Source of the DNA: Candidatus Acidiferrales bacterium
Lineage (GTDB): Bacteria; Acidobacteriota; Terriglobia; Acidiferrales; UBA7541
NCBI GenBank assembly: GCA_030037435.1
Contig: JASHRI010000483.1
Coordinates: 1 to 38,289, forward strand
DNA length: 38,289 bases
Direction of reading: 5' to 3'
This document shows positions 29,242 through 37,594 of this stretch, one piece after another; within the stretch, counting starts at the first letter, position 1; each line of letters starts with the position of its first letter. Below the pieces are notes generated by a model. The model did no database searches, was not told the origin of the DNA, and saw nothing but the letters and a program-made list of their open reading frames with translations. A program made the position numbers and the translations under genes.

Positions 29242-29257
29242 CTGTCAAAATTGACAG
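29242..29257 (-). promoter_or_regulatory. perfect CTGTCA-N4-TGACAG operator in an ORF-free region
   Basis: CTGTCA-AAAT-TGACAG. Minus-strand TAGCCT at 29213-29218. No -10-like match at that offset on the plus strand. Confidence 0.7.
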
Positions 29258-29671
29258 GGGGCCTCCTCGTGGGACCGACCTCAGAAGACGTGACGGGCTG
29301 CCTCGCCCGCGTCTGTCGACTCGTCGGCTGACATATTTGCTAGTTGTGCCGCTCACCTATCGCAACCAAACTCGGCGCGTACGGAACAGGTGAATCACAC
29401 TCAGCGGGTCGGTACAACGTCCGATCTACGATGACTGCATCCGGGATACGCGTCGACCATGCCTCGAAAATCTATAGTTCATGGCTGCTTTGGCGTGTTT
29501 GTGGCGCACAGATCGTTTCTGATGGTCCTGTCGAGTTTCTGCCAATCGCCCTGCGGCTCCCAATCGGATCCGACGCTCTCGTGGGACGGTAACCCTTCCT
29601 GGCGCCATTACAGAACGCACGATCTCCTTCACGCCCCCTCGCGGTACACCCGCATCGCTTCCCTCCACTGT

Positions 29672-29705
29672 TCCCGGAAGCAGGTCATCGTCACTGCTTC
29701 CGGGA
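29672..29705 (+). terminator. 12-bp perfect stem-loop, terminator-like
   Basis: TCCCGGAAGCAG-gtcatcgtca-CTGCTTCCGGGA followed by ccTTCCTTTCTCGCGTTTTT. Confidence 0.45.
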
Positions 29706-29902
29706 CCTTCCTTTCTCGCGTTTTTGCCGTTCGCAGAAGGGTAACGAATTCTTTTGGCGCGAGACTTATACCCACGAGTCGCCACGTGCTCCCATGGCGC
29801 GTGGTTCCGTATTGAAAGCGACCTGCAAGGGTACGACCGTGCAACCCAGCAATACGCGACACGCGTCGGCCGCGCGAACTCTCGCGGATCGCTTGAGGTG
29901 GC

Positions 29903-30835
29903 TTATTCCCAGTCGATCTGCCGCTTTTCCTGCCTTTTCGAGCGCCTTCGCACTGCTTCTTCAGCTGTGGAGAAGATTATTTCTGCGGCGAAACCGCTCG
30001 CAAAAGCAAAGACGTAAAGCGCAGCGGGAGCGAAGGGCGCCGAGGCGGCGGTGCTAGTGTGCAAGTACGGAAAATCTATCACCCGCAGACGGAGAAACAA
30101 GATCACGACGACTCCTAGTATGGCTCCGAACGTCGCACGGAATAGCAGTACCATTGGTTCGATCCGAAGGTCTTCCACGTCCATTCGACTCTGGCGCAAC
30201 TGGAGCGTGGCGTGCAGCAGAGCGCCGCTCGCCCCAAGGCAAGCAATCACTGCTACCTGCCAGGCAGACTCGGGTCCTATTCGCTTCATCTGCAGGAACC
30301 ACAGCCCTGCAATCACAAGGGCCGAAAGGGCCGCGTTGAACAGAAGGGCGGTCCGCATGACTCTCGACTTCAGGTCGGCCTTTCTGACGAAGCGAAAACC
30401 AGCCTCGTAAATGGCTCGTGCGAGCGAGGCAATTTCTTCACGCACTGTGCCGTTTGCGTTTCCGCTCCTTACATCCTGCTCGATCCTATCGAGCTTCTGG
30501 TTTGACCATATCTCGCGAGTCGGCGCATCGAGGATGCTGGCGCAGGATCGCAGACTCAGCACCACGCCCAGTAGGTCGTCAAGGCTCCCCGCCGAGATGA
30601 ATCCCTCGTAGGCAAGCTCGTAGTGGCTCCACTGGCCCATCAGATTGGCCTCCTGCGAAATTGCATTCAGATGGCTTTCAATATGGTGCAGCGTTTCCTG
30701 GGGAGTCTTTGTGGATTGCCTCAGCAGTTTGATCTTGTCTCGCAGCAACTGCGATTTCGCCGTCAGGCTGAGCCGGCTGAACTTTTGGTCCACGTCGCCA
30801 AAGCTCAGAACTGGAATGACTTCGGTATACGCCAT
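29903..30835 (-). CDS. hypothetical membrane protein, C-terminal TM helices
   Basis: Start MAYTEVIPVLSFGDVDQKFSRLSL. Helical soluble domain, then four hydrophobic segments. Confidence 0.65.
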   Translation of the reverse strand: MAYTEVIPVLSFGDVDQKFSRLSLTAKSQLLRDKIKLLRQSTKTPQETLHHIESHLNAISQEANLMGQWSHYELAYEGFISAGSLDDLLGVVLSLRSCASILDAPTREIWSNQKLDRIEQDVRSGNANGTVREEIASLARAIYEAGFRFVRKADLKSRVMRTALLFNAALSALVIAGLWFLQMKRIGPESAWQVAVIACLGASGALLHATLQLRQSRMDVEDLRIEPMVLLFRATFGAILGVVVILFLRLRVIDFPYLHTSTAASAPFAPAALYVFAFASGFAAEIIFSTAEEAVRRRSKRQEKRQIDWE

Positions 30836-30915
30836 CCGCTGCCTCCTTATGCTGCCGTTTACAAATGCACTCATCGCGACCCACCGAGGATAATCGGCGA
30901 AATGCGTGGCATGAT

Positions 30916-30931
30916 CTGTCAGATTTGCCAG
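30916..30931 (-). promoter_or_regulatory. CTGTCA-N4-TGACAG operator (1 mismatch) upstream of the 30835 gene
   Basis: CTGTCA-GATT-TGCCAGTT. Minus-strand TATCCT at offset 24-29 (30887-30892). Confidence 0.7.
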
Positions 30932-31165
30932 TTCTTTTTTGGCACGGCGCTTCGGTACAGTCTTATGGGAACCAATGAAAAGCTGCCTTTCCACTCCTAT
31001 GCAACGCGCCGGCGCGTGGGCACCGACCATGCGTTTTCTTCCGGAAACTCGTCATCTACATCAAGGCGATTAGCGAGCGAGATGACGTCGCACTTTTGGA
31101 GCAGGTCGGCGATCATCAAACGCCAATCCATTGAGTAATAGAGGCTTATCTCTCAACTCTTCGAC

Positions 31166-31199
31166 AAAAAATCCCGCTCATCGCTTTCTTCATAGCGGG
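31166..31199 (-). terminator. intrinsic terminator on the minus strand
   Basis: Minus strand: CCCGCT-atgaagaaagcgatg-AGCGGG-ATTTTTTG. Confidence 0.55.
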
Positions 31200-31246
31200 T
31201 GCAATCGAATTCGGGCCAGGTAATTAGGGCATCGTGGTCATCGAGA

Positions 31247-31276
31247 TTGACAGTCGCGGTCCTTCAGGTGTAGGAA
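31247..31276 (+). promoter_or_regulatory. possible sigma-70-type promoter of the 31308 kinase
   Basis: TTGACA (31247-31252), 18-bp spacer, TAGGAA (31271-31276). Confidence 0.35.
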
Positions 31277-31307
31277 ATCCTAAAGAACAATAATAAGGTG
31301 ACGCGGC

Positions 31308-33974
31308 ATGTCACCGATGAGAGTTATGCGCTTCAAACTCCCCATCATCTGTTGTTTCGTCGGAGTATTTTCGCTGCGGGGGCAGCTTAACCTCGCGGAA
31401 GTCATACGATCCGGCTTTGGCGCACGCGTCAACAGGCCATTACATGAGCTATTCGGTCTTCAAGCATTACTCCTACGCCCGGTGTTCAATACTGACTATG
31501 CGGCGGCAATCCCGACCCGTGCCGCCGCCCTGTTCGTGATTCTAGCGATCCTGCTGACGGTCGTGATCGTGTTCCAAAAGCGACAGAACTGGCGGATGCA
31601 CCAGCTTTTGGTGAGTCAAGCTGCGAGAAGGAGTCGAATCTTCGAATTCTGGGAGCATCTGGTCAGCAGTCCGCCGGAACGGCTCGCGCAGACGATCACG
31701 ACGGGTTTCGAGAACGTTCTCGATTTCGGCATTGCAGATCGAATGTGCTGGTATGAACTGAATGAGGTCACAGGAAGCGTCGTCCCGGTATATAGCGCTT
31801 GCGCCCGGGGGGTATCCATTCCAGCCGAGCCGGTCGAACCGGGACAGACGCCATCCATTTCGGAACGTCTGTCCCGTCACGACATCGTTTCCATCGAAGA
31901 CGTGGAAGGTCTGGCCGCAGGAGCGGAAACCGACAAACAATTCCTCAGTGCGCATGGCGTGAAGTCTTTGCTTCTCATACCGTCGACTTATAGCACAAGA
32001 AGAAAGGGCGTATTGGGACTGGCGTCGCTCACGAGGTGCCGGAAGTGGCCACCCGACCTTACAAGCCAGCTCGCATTTCTTGGGAACATTATAGGAGCCA
32101 CGTTGGAGCGCAGAGACGCCGAAGAAGCGAGCCGAGAAAGCGAAGAACGCTTTCGATATCTTTTTCAGCAGGCCACATTCGGAATCGCGCTCGAAACGCT
32201 CGATGGACGGATTCTGAACGTCAACCCAGCGCTGTGCGGAATGATGGGTTATTCCGAAGAAGAATTTTTGGAAATCAGTTGCGCGGACATCACCCATCCG
32301 GACGATGCTGCTGCCGAGGAAGCGCTCTTCAGTGAGCTCAAGCAAGGGCTAAGATTGTGGTATCGAATCGAAAAGCGGTTCTTATGCAAGGACGGCTCCG
32401 AAATTTGGGGAGAGGTCCACGTCTCGCTCCTGGAGGGAACGAACCGGGGTCCGCTCGTGGTTGGCATTGTCAGGGATATTACTTTGCAAAAGGCCGCGGA
32501 GGAGGGACTACGCGCTTCCGAGGCACGGCTTCACTCCACCCTCGATGTTCTCTCCTCGCGAATCGCGATCCTGGATGAGACAGGGGCAGTGCTTGCGGCC
32601 AATGCAAACTGGCGCCGGGTGAGTGGAGAAAATGTGCCCGGATGTCTCTTCGTGCCAGTGGGAACCAATTTTCTGAAAGCCTGCGCTGCCACGAACGGTC
32701 AGAGTGGCGAAACGGCCAACGAGGTAGCAAGGAGGGCCCGGTCGCTGATGAACGGTGAGGCGCAAGGTGAACCAATCCTGCAGAAATGGGCGGGCGCCAC
32801 TGGCGAGGACGGATGGTTTCGGGTCATGATGACCAGGTTCCAGGAGATGGGAAAGCCACGTGTTGTTGTTTCGTACCAGGACATTACGGAACTCATGCGG
32901 ACGCGCAACGCACTGGAGAAGAATCAGGAGCACCTTTCGCTTGCTCTGGAGGCTTCGCATACGGGCACCTGGGAGTGGAGCTGCGAATCAAATCAAGTCC
33001 GCTGGAAGGATAACCAGGGCCTGATTTTCGGACCCGAGGAAGGCGAATACGTCGGCGACTACCGCCGCCTGTTTGACTATGTGCATCCGGACGATCGCCA
33101 AACTGTCAGGGATCTCGCAGAGCAGACCCTTGGGAGTGGCAGTTCTTTCTCGTCTCAGTTCAGGGTCGTGGACCGCCAACGAACGACTCATTGGATCCTG
33201 GCGAAGGGGAAAATAGCTCGCGACCAAACGGGGCGCGCTGTGCGGATGGTCGGGGTCAATGTCGATATCAGCGAACTAAAGCGGAGAGACAACGAGCTTC
33301 AAAAACTCGCGAGGCGTCTAATCGAAGCGCAAGAAGAGGAGCGGCATCGCATCAGCCGCGAGTTGCACGACGACATCGGTCAACGAGTATTCCTAGTCGC
33401 GTGCGAGCTTGAGATGCGGCGCCAAGCTCTTGTGGCTCTCAAGCAAGATCGCGAAAGCAATCAATTGAAAAAGGTTCAGCGAGAACTGGATCAACTTTCA
33501 ACCGACATCCACGAACTCTCTCATCAGCTCCATTCCTCTAAATTGCAGCACTGCGGACTTGCAGTGGCCTTGAAAGAGCTGTGCGAAAAGCATTCGAAGA
33601 ATAACGGGCCGGTGATCGAGCTATCGGCGCGCGGTGTGGACTCGGATGTGCCGCCTGATGTGGCACTTTGCTTGTTTCGCGTGGCGCAAGAGGCGCTCTC
33701 GAATGCCGTCAAACACAGCCTTGCAAGAAAGATATTAGTCCAGGTGGATCAGCACCTTGGAAGGGTGTGCCTGACTATCAAAGACGAAGGGAAGGGATTT
33801 GATCCCACGATCCAGTCCGAGGGGATTGGTTTGACGAGTATGAGAGAACGGCTTCGTATAATTGGAGGCGAACTGCTGGTGAAGTCCTCTCCGAACGAAG
33901 GAACAGAGGTTTCCGCGGCAGTCAACGTCCCAGAAGCCGCTATGCAGAAAGCCGCCGCGGCCAAGGGGGACTAA
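31308..33974 (+). CDS. GAF/PAS sensor histidine kinase, NarL/HisKA_3 class
   Basis: GAF-like N-region, PAS repeats ('RFRYLFQQATFGIALETLDGRILNVNPALCGMMGYSEEEFLE'), 'EERHRISRELHDDIGQRVFLVACELEMRRQ', 'EALSNAVKHS...DEGKGFDPT...GIGLTSMRERLRIIGGEL'. Confidence 0.93.
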   Translation: MSPMRVMRFKLPIICCFVGVFSLRGQLNLAEVIRSGFGARVNRPLHELFGLQALLLRPVFNTDYAAAIPTRAAALFVILAILLTVVIVFQKRQNWRMHQLLVSQAARRSRIFEFWEHLVSSPPERLAQTITTGFENVLDFGIADRMCWYELNEVTGSVVPVYSACARGVSIPAEPVEPGQTPSISERLSRHDIVSIEDVEGLAAGAETDKQFLSAHGVKSLLLIPSTYSTRRKGVLGLASLTRCRKWPPDLTSQLAFLGNIIGATLERRDAEEASRESEERFRYLFQQATFGIALETLDGRILNVNPALCGMMGYSEEEFLEISCADITHPDDAAAEEALFSELKQGLRLWYRIEKRFLCKDGSEIWGEVHVSLLEGTNRGPLVVGIVRDITLQKAAEEGLRASEARLHSTLDVLSSRIAILDETGAVLAANANWRRVSGENVPGCLFVPVGTNFLKACAATNGQSGETANEVARRARSLMNGEAQGEPILQKWAGATGEDGWFRVMMTRFQEMGKPRVVVSYQDITELMRTRNALEKNQEHLSLALEASHTGTWEWSCESNQVRWKDNQGLIFGPEEGEYVGDYRRLFDYVHPDDRQTVRDLAEQTLGSGSSFSSQFRVVDRQRTTHWILAKGKIARDQTGRAVRMVGVNVDISELKRRDNELQKLARRLIEAQEEERHRISRELHDDIGQRVFLVACELEMRRQALVALKQDRESNQLKKVQRELDQLSTDIHELSHQLHSSKLQHCGLAVALKELCEKHSKNNGPVIELSARGVDSDVPPDVALCLFRVAQEALSNAVKHSLARKILVQVDQHLGRVCLTIKDEGKGFDPTIQSEGIGLTSMRERLRIIGGELLVKSSPNEGTEVSAAVNVPEAAMQKAAAAKGD

Positions 33975-34002
33975 ATCTGAACTGAAACCACAGATCAAGT
34001 CT

Positions 34003-34027
34003 CGCTCGCGATTCTACAAAGCGAGCG
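34003..34027. terminator. short hairpin between convergent genes
   Basis: CGCTCGC-gattctacaaa-GCGAGCG. No T-run. Confidence 0.3.
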
Positions 34028-34876
34028 TCATTCCCTTGGATGTACGGTGATTGAGTTTTGCAGCTCGAAGGTCAACGCGGTTTCTGAGGGCAGATTGATA
34101 TCTCGGTTTCCTGTAAACGCTGCCCCCGCCGCACCCGCCCCAACGCCCGCAAGCGCGCCAATCGCCGCCCCTTTGCCTCCGCCAGCCAAGCCGCCGATCA
34201 ACGCTCCGCCGGCTCCGCCTCCGCCAACCATCCCAGCGGATCGCTTACCTTTGCCCTTCGATTCGGCGGTCACCAGCTCCGTTTGGATCGTGCGGGGCTC
34301 CCCTTGAATTGCCAGCGAGGTTAGGACCAGATTCAGCGTTGCCCCTCCCTTAAACCTGCCGGCCGCGTGCGCCTCGGTGACCTGGCCTGATGCTGGAGCG
34401 CCCTTTGCCACGATAGCCTTGCCACCGACGACGATTGATTCCGCAAGCGAAGCGTCGAATGGCTGGCCCGTTTGGCTTGTTTTTGAACCAACCGGTGTGA
34501 CCAGGGACACATGAATCACCGTGCCGGCCGGAATCACGATAGGTGGCGGCGGTGGCGGAGCGGGAGGCACTTCGGGAGCAGGCGCCGACACCGGTGAGGG
34601 AGGTGGGGGAGCGGGCGAAGTGGGCAGTTGTGCGGAGGTTGGTGTGGTAGTCGCAGGAGCAGGTACAGCAGGCTGTGCTGCAGGTGTAGACGTCGGAGGA
34701 CCGGATGACGTGGACGGTGGTGCCGATGTCGGCGCCGGTGCCGGAGATTCGGCTCCGGTCTGTTGTTGAGAGGGCTTAGCAGCGGACCCGCCGCGGAATG
34801 ATGCCTTGCCGTGGCAACTAAAGAGGATGAGCGAAGACGCGGCGACCGCAATCAAGAGCCTCTTCGGCGTATTCAT
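34028..34876 (-). CDS. Pro/Ala-rich lipoprotein-like protein with C-terminal glycine-zipper segment
   Basis: Start MNTPKRLLIAVAASSLILFSCHGKAS (lipobox-like LFSC), Pro-rich linker, 'GMVGGGGAGGALIGGLAGGGKGAAIGALAGVGAGAAGAAF'. Confidence 0.75.
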   Translation of the reverse strand: MNTPKRLLIAVAASSLILFSCHGKASFRGGSAAKPSQQQTGAESPAPAPTSAPPSTSSGPPTSTPAAQPAVPAPATTTPTSAQLPTSPAPPPPSPVSAPAPEVPPAPPPPPPIVIPAGTVIHVSLVTPVGSKTSQTGQPFDASLAESIVVGGKAIVAKGAPASGQVTEAHAAGRFKGGATLNLVLTSLAIQGEPRTIQTELVTAESKGKGKRSAGMVGGGGAGGALIGGLAGGGKGAAIGALAGVGAGAAGAAFTGNRDINLPSETALTFELQNSITVHPRE

Positions 34877-34926
34877 AGGGACCTCCTCTCTGGAAGGGTA
34901 ATAGCCCCGATCCTTTTGGCTGCGTA

Positions 34927-34943
34927 CTGTCAAAGTTTGCTAG
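34927..34943 (-). promoter_or_regulatory. operator-like site (perfect proximal half, degenerate distal half, 5-nt spacer)
   Basis: CTGTCA-AAGTT-TGCTAG. Minus-strand TATTAC at offset 24-29 (34898-34903). SD GGAGG and ATG follow. Confidence 0.45.
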
Positions 34944-35021
34944 TGGAACCGGTCCCCCGAATCCTCCGAATCGTCGCGCGGGATCTGAAAGAAAGCTTGG
35001 CGCTTCTGTCAGGGGCAAGTG

Positions 35022-35037
35022 CTAGCAATCCTGACAG
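35022..35037 (+). promoter_or_regulatory. CTGTCA-N4-TGACAG-like operator (2 mismatches) upstream of the degenerate response regulator
   Basis: CTAGCA-ATCC-TGACAGTTT with TAGATT at offset 24-29 (35061-35066). Extra CTGTCA half-site at 35006. Confidence 0.6.
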
Positions 35038-35077
35038 TTTAAATGCGCGAGCCGCGGCATTAGATTCCTGACCGACA

Positions 35078-35764
35078 ATGCAAGGTGTAAGAAACGTCCG
35101 CCTTCACCTTCCCGAATCCAAAGCGATTGGAAAGGTCAGGGTCCTCGTGGCTGACGATCACGGCCTGATCGCTGAGGGATTCACGAAACTGCTAGACCCC
35201 CGATTTGAGATCGTTGACACGGTAGCCGACGGTGCCGCCCTGCTTGAACTGGCACCCGAATCGAATCCCGACGTGGTGCTGTTGGCGCTGACCACGTCGT
35301 TGATCAATGGGACGGAAGTTGGCGAGCGTCTCAAGAGGCTCCTACCTCGCACAAAAATCATCGTCTTCGCGATAACGGAGGATCCGGATATTGCCGCCGA
35401 GGTGCTTCGGAGTTGGGCATCTGGTCTTTTGCTCAAGAAATCGAGTGCCCTGGAGGCGTCGAAAGCGATCCGGGAGGTTCTACGCGGCAAAAAGTACGTG
35501 ACTCCACGAATGCGAGCGAAGCTGCTCGACGCATTCGTTCGGGGTCGATGGCGCAACCGTGGACGTACCCTGACGCCGCGCCAAAAAGAGGTTTTGCAGC
35601 TCCTCACCGAAGGGCACACCATGAGAGAGGTAGCCGATATCCTTCATGTGGCGCCAAGAACGGTAGCCTTCCATAAGTACAGACTCATGGCATCCCTCGG
35701 CTTGAAAACGAACTCGGACTTACTGCGCTTTGCGATCAGGGAACACCTCGTACCCCTAACCTAG
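35078..35764 (+). CDS. NarL/LuxR-type response regulator with degenerate receiver (no phospho-acceptor Asp)
   Basis: 'VRVLVADDHGLIAEGFTKLL...NPDVVLLALTTSLING...IIVFAITEDPD...SGLLLKKS' plus HTH 'LTPRQKEVLQLLTEGHTMREVADILHVAPRTVAFHKYRLM'. Confidence 0.9.
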   Translation: MQGVRNVRLHLPESKAIGKVRVLVADDHGLIAEGFTKLLDPRFEIVDTVADGAALLELAPESNPDVVLLALTTSLINGTEVGERLKRLLPRTKIIVFAITEDPDIAAEVLRSWASGLLLKKSSALEASKAIREVLRGKKYVTPRMRAKLLDAFVRGRWRNRGRTLTPRQKEVLQLLTEGHTMREVADILHVAPRTVAFHKYRLMASLGLKTNSDLLRFAIREHLVPLT

Positions 35765-35796
35765 GCTACGATCACAAGGTCAGGAGACGCTTCGGT

Positions 35797-36525
35797 TTAG
35801 GGCCTGCCGGCCAGGAGTTCGCGCCGCTCTTCCGTCCCTTGTACGATGTATCTCTTGGGCGCGCTGCCCACGTAGTAGAACGGATAACATGTGACGAGGG
35901 TGATTGTGGATGTGGGCTGAGGTCTGAGTACGCTGACATCGGCCGGCGTAACGATCGAGATCTGGTCCACGAAGTAAGAGTCAATTTCTGTCCGCGTCTG
36001 CAGCTCGATTCGGTCACCGGCAGCCAGATCCTTCAGACCTCGGAAAAAGCCATCGCGGTGCCCTGCAATCGCCACGTTTCCATCTTTGCCAGGCCGCGCC
36101 GTACCTTCAATCCAGCCTGCTCCGCGATTCAGGACCAGATCGCTGGTGCCGTCAAACACGGGCACGCGCAGATGGATTTTGTCGATATCCAGCACAGCTA
36201 TGGGTGTTTCCTTTTCAATACCCAGGCTTTGCTCGTAGGACTTGATGCGACCCGCGGACCACAGATTGAAAAAAACTGGATAGGGGCTTAGGGAGCTTGC
36301 TTGGCGCTGGATAGCAAGGTTGCCGGTCATGTCTTGTGGCTGTTCAAATGCTCTGAGGTCTCGCCGGGATTGCCAAAAGGCAGAGACTTCATAGGCCACA
36401 AATGCAGCTAGAAAAAACGTGCCGGTACACAGGAACCCATACTCGATCACGCGAACCAATTTCCGCGATTCCATCCATGCGTGTCCCGGCCTTCCAATCG
36501 TCGAAATAAATGAGGAAAAATGCAT
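35797..36525 (-). CDS. sortase family transpeptidase (class D/E-like)
   Basis: N-terminal TM, 'IAVLDIDKIHLRVPVFDGTSDLVLNRGAGWIEGTARPGKDGNVAIAGHRDGFFRGLKDLAAGDRIELQT...TLVTCYPFYYVGSAPKRYIVQG' with catalytic His, Cys and Arg. Confidence 0.92.
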   Translation of the reverse strand: MHFSSFISTIGRPGHAWMESRKLVRVIEYGFLCTGTFFLAAFVAYEVSAFWQSRRDLRAFEQPQDMTGNLAIQRQASSLSPYPVFFNLWSAGRIKSYEQSLGIEKETPIAVLDIDKIHLRVPVFDGTSDLVLNRGAGWIEGTARPGKDGNVAIAGHRDGFFRGLKDLAAGDRIELQTRTEIDSYFVDQISIVTPADVSVLRPQPTSTITLVTCYPFYYVGSAPKRYIVQGTEERRELLAGRP

Positions 36526-36579
36526 CGAGCTGACTCCGCGACGCCTGCAAAGCTAGGTTCGTCGTCCCACGGTCGCCAA

Positions 36580-36595
36580 CTGGCAATATTCACAG
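36580..36595 (-). promoter_or_regulatory. CTGTCA-N4-TGACAG-like operator (2 mismatches) upstream of the sortase
   Basis: AACTGGCA-ATAT-TCACAGTT. Minus-strand TAGCTT at offset 25-30 (36550-36555). Confidence 0.6.
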
Positions 36596-36665
36596 TTGGG
36601 TTATAGCGAGACCGTCGGAAGAGAATGCAAAGTGGGTAATTGGCAGACGGAAGCCGCGTTCTTGT

Positions 36666-37388
36666 TCACTGGGTGCGGTCTGTAACGCTGGTTCTTACTT
36701 CGAACAGCGCGCGATAGATGCTGCCCCCGAGAATTCCGCCGACGATCGGAGCGAGCCAGAAGAGCCATAATTGTCGTACCGCCCATCCGCCGACAAACAC
36801 GGCAGGGCCTGTGCTTCGAGCCGGGTTGACAGACGCGTTGGTTACCGGAATGCCTATCAGGTTTGCTAACGCCAGCGCTAGGCCTATCGCGACCGGAGCC
36901 AAGCTCTGAGGAGCCCGCTTGTCAGTCGCTCCAAGAATAATCAGCAGAAAAAAAGTGGTGAGGACGATCTCTGTCAGCAGGCATGCCGCCAAAGTATAGC
37001 CGCCAGGCGAATGCGTCCCATAACCATTGGAAGCGAATCCGGCGCTCACGTCAAAACCTTGCCTGCCACTGGCGATCACATACAGTACGCCAGCGCCTGC
37101 ACACCCTCCGATCACCTGAGCGGCAACGTAGGGAAGAAATTCGGAAACGGGGAATCGTCCGCCGGCAATCAGTCCAGCGGAGACTGCCGGATTCAGATGA
37201 CACCCTGAGATGTGCCCGATGGCATAGGCCATCGTCAATAAAGTCAATCCAAATGCCAAGGCAACTCCGGCAAAGCCGATTCCAAAAGAAGGGAACGCCG
37301 CCGCCAACACAGCGGCGCCACATCCGCCGAATACTAGCCAGAAGGTCCCGAGAAACTCCGCCGCCATCCGCCTGCTGAGCGTCGTCAT
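36666..37388 (-). CDS. aqpZ: aquaporin / MIP family channel
   Basis: '[22 protein letters not shown]...[16 protein letters not shown]...[44 protein letters not shown]': two NPA motifs. Confidence 0.93.
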   Translation of the reverse strand: MTTLSRRMAAEFLGTFWLVFGGCGAAVLAAAFPSFGIGFAGVALAFGLTLLTMAYAIGHISGCHLNPAVSAGLIAGGRFPVSEFLPYVAAQVIGGCAGAGVLYVIASGRQGFDVSAGFASNGYGTHSPGGYTLAACLLTEIVLTTFFLLIILGATDKRAPQSLAPVAIGLALALANLIGIPVTNASVNPARSTGPAVFVGGWAVRQLWLFWLAPIVGGILGGSIYRALFEVRTSVTDRTQ

Positions 37389-37594
37389 GATCTGCTCCCA
37401 TCGTGCAACGTCGTTTGATTAGTCTTTAGGTGGTCTGCCTTCATCGGGCTGGTGTTGGCCCGCTCCATGCCTTGGGTGACCCCAAAGCTGGGGCGCGCAT
37501 CGTTTCAGGTCCCAGTCGGATGCGCGCGGCGTTTTGCCAAGGAGGCGCATCGGTGAAGCCGAATGAAAATGCCAACCGCGAGCAGTGAAGGAAA

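Noticed and set aside
29426-29862. Overlapping ORFs 29426-29785 (-), 29459-29815 (+), 29629-29862 (-) as genes
   Set aside because: No signal peptide, domain or plausible composition. Mutually overlapping on both strands, consistent with chance ORFs in GC-rich DNA.
31238-31253. TGACAG upstream of the 31308 kinase as an operator
   Set aside because: The distal half (TCATCG) does not match. Better explained as a TTGACA -35 with TAGGAA -10.
34530-34770. Low-complexity GGA/GGTGGC tract as a repeat element or CRISPR-like array
   Set aside because: It is the reverse complement of a Pro/Ala/Thr-rich linker in the 34028-34876 lipoprotein-like gene. No regular repeat-spacer structure.
4901-35037. 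TTGACA/TGACAG halves simply being sigma-70 -35 elements
   Set aside because: Spacing from the proximal half to the phased -10 is about 24 nt, not 16-18, and the inverse half CTGTCA is conserved, so an activator palindrome fits better.
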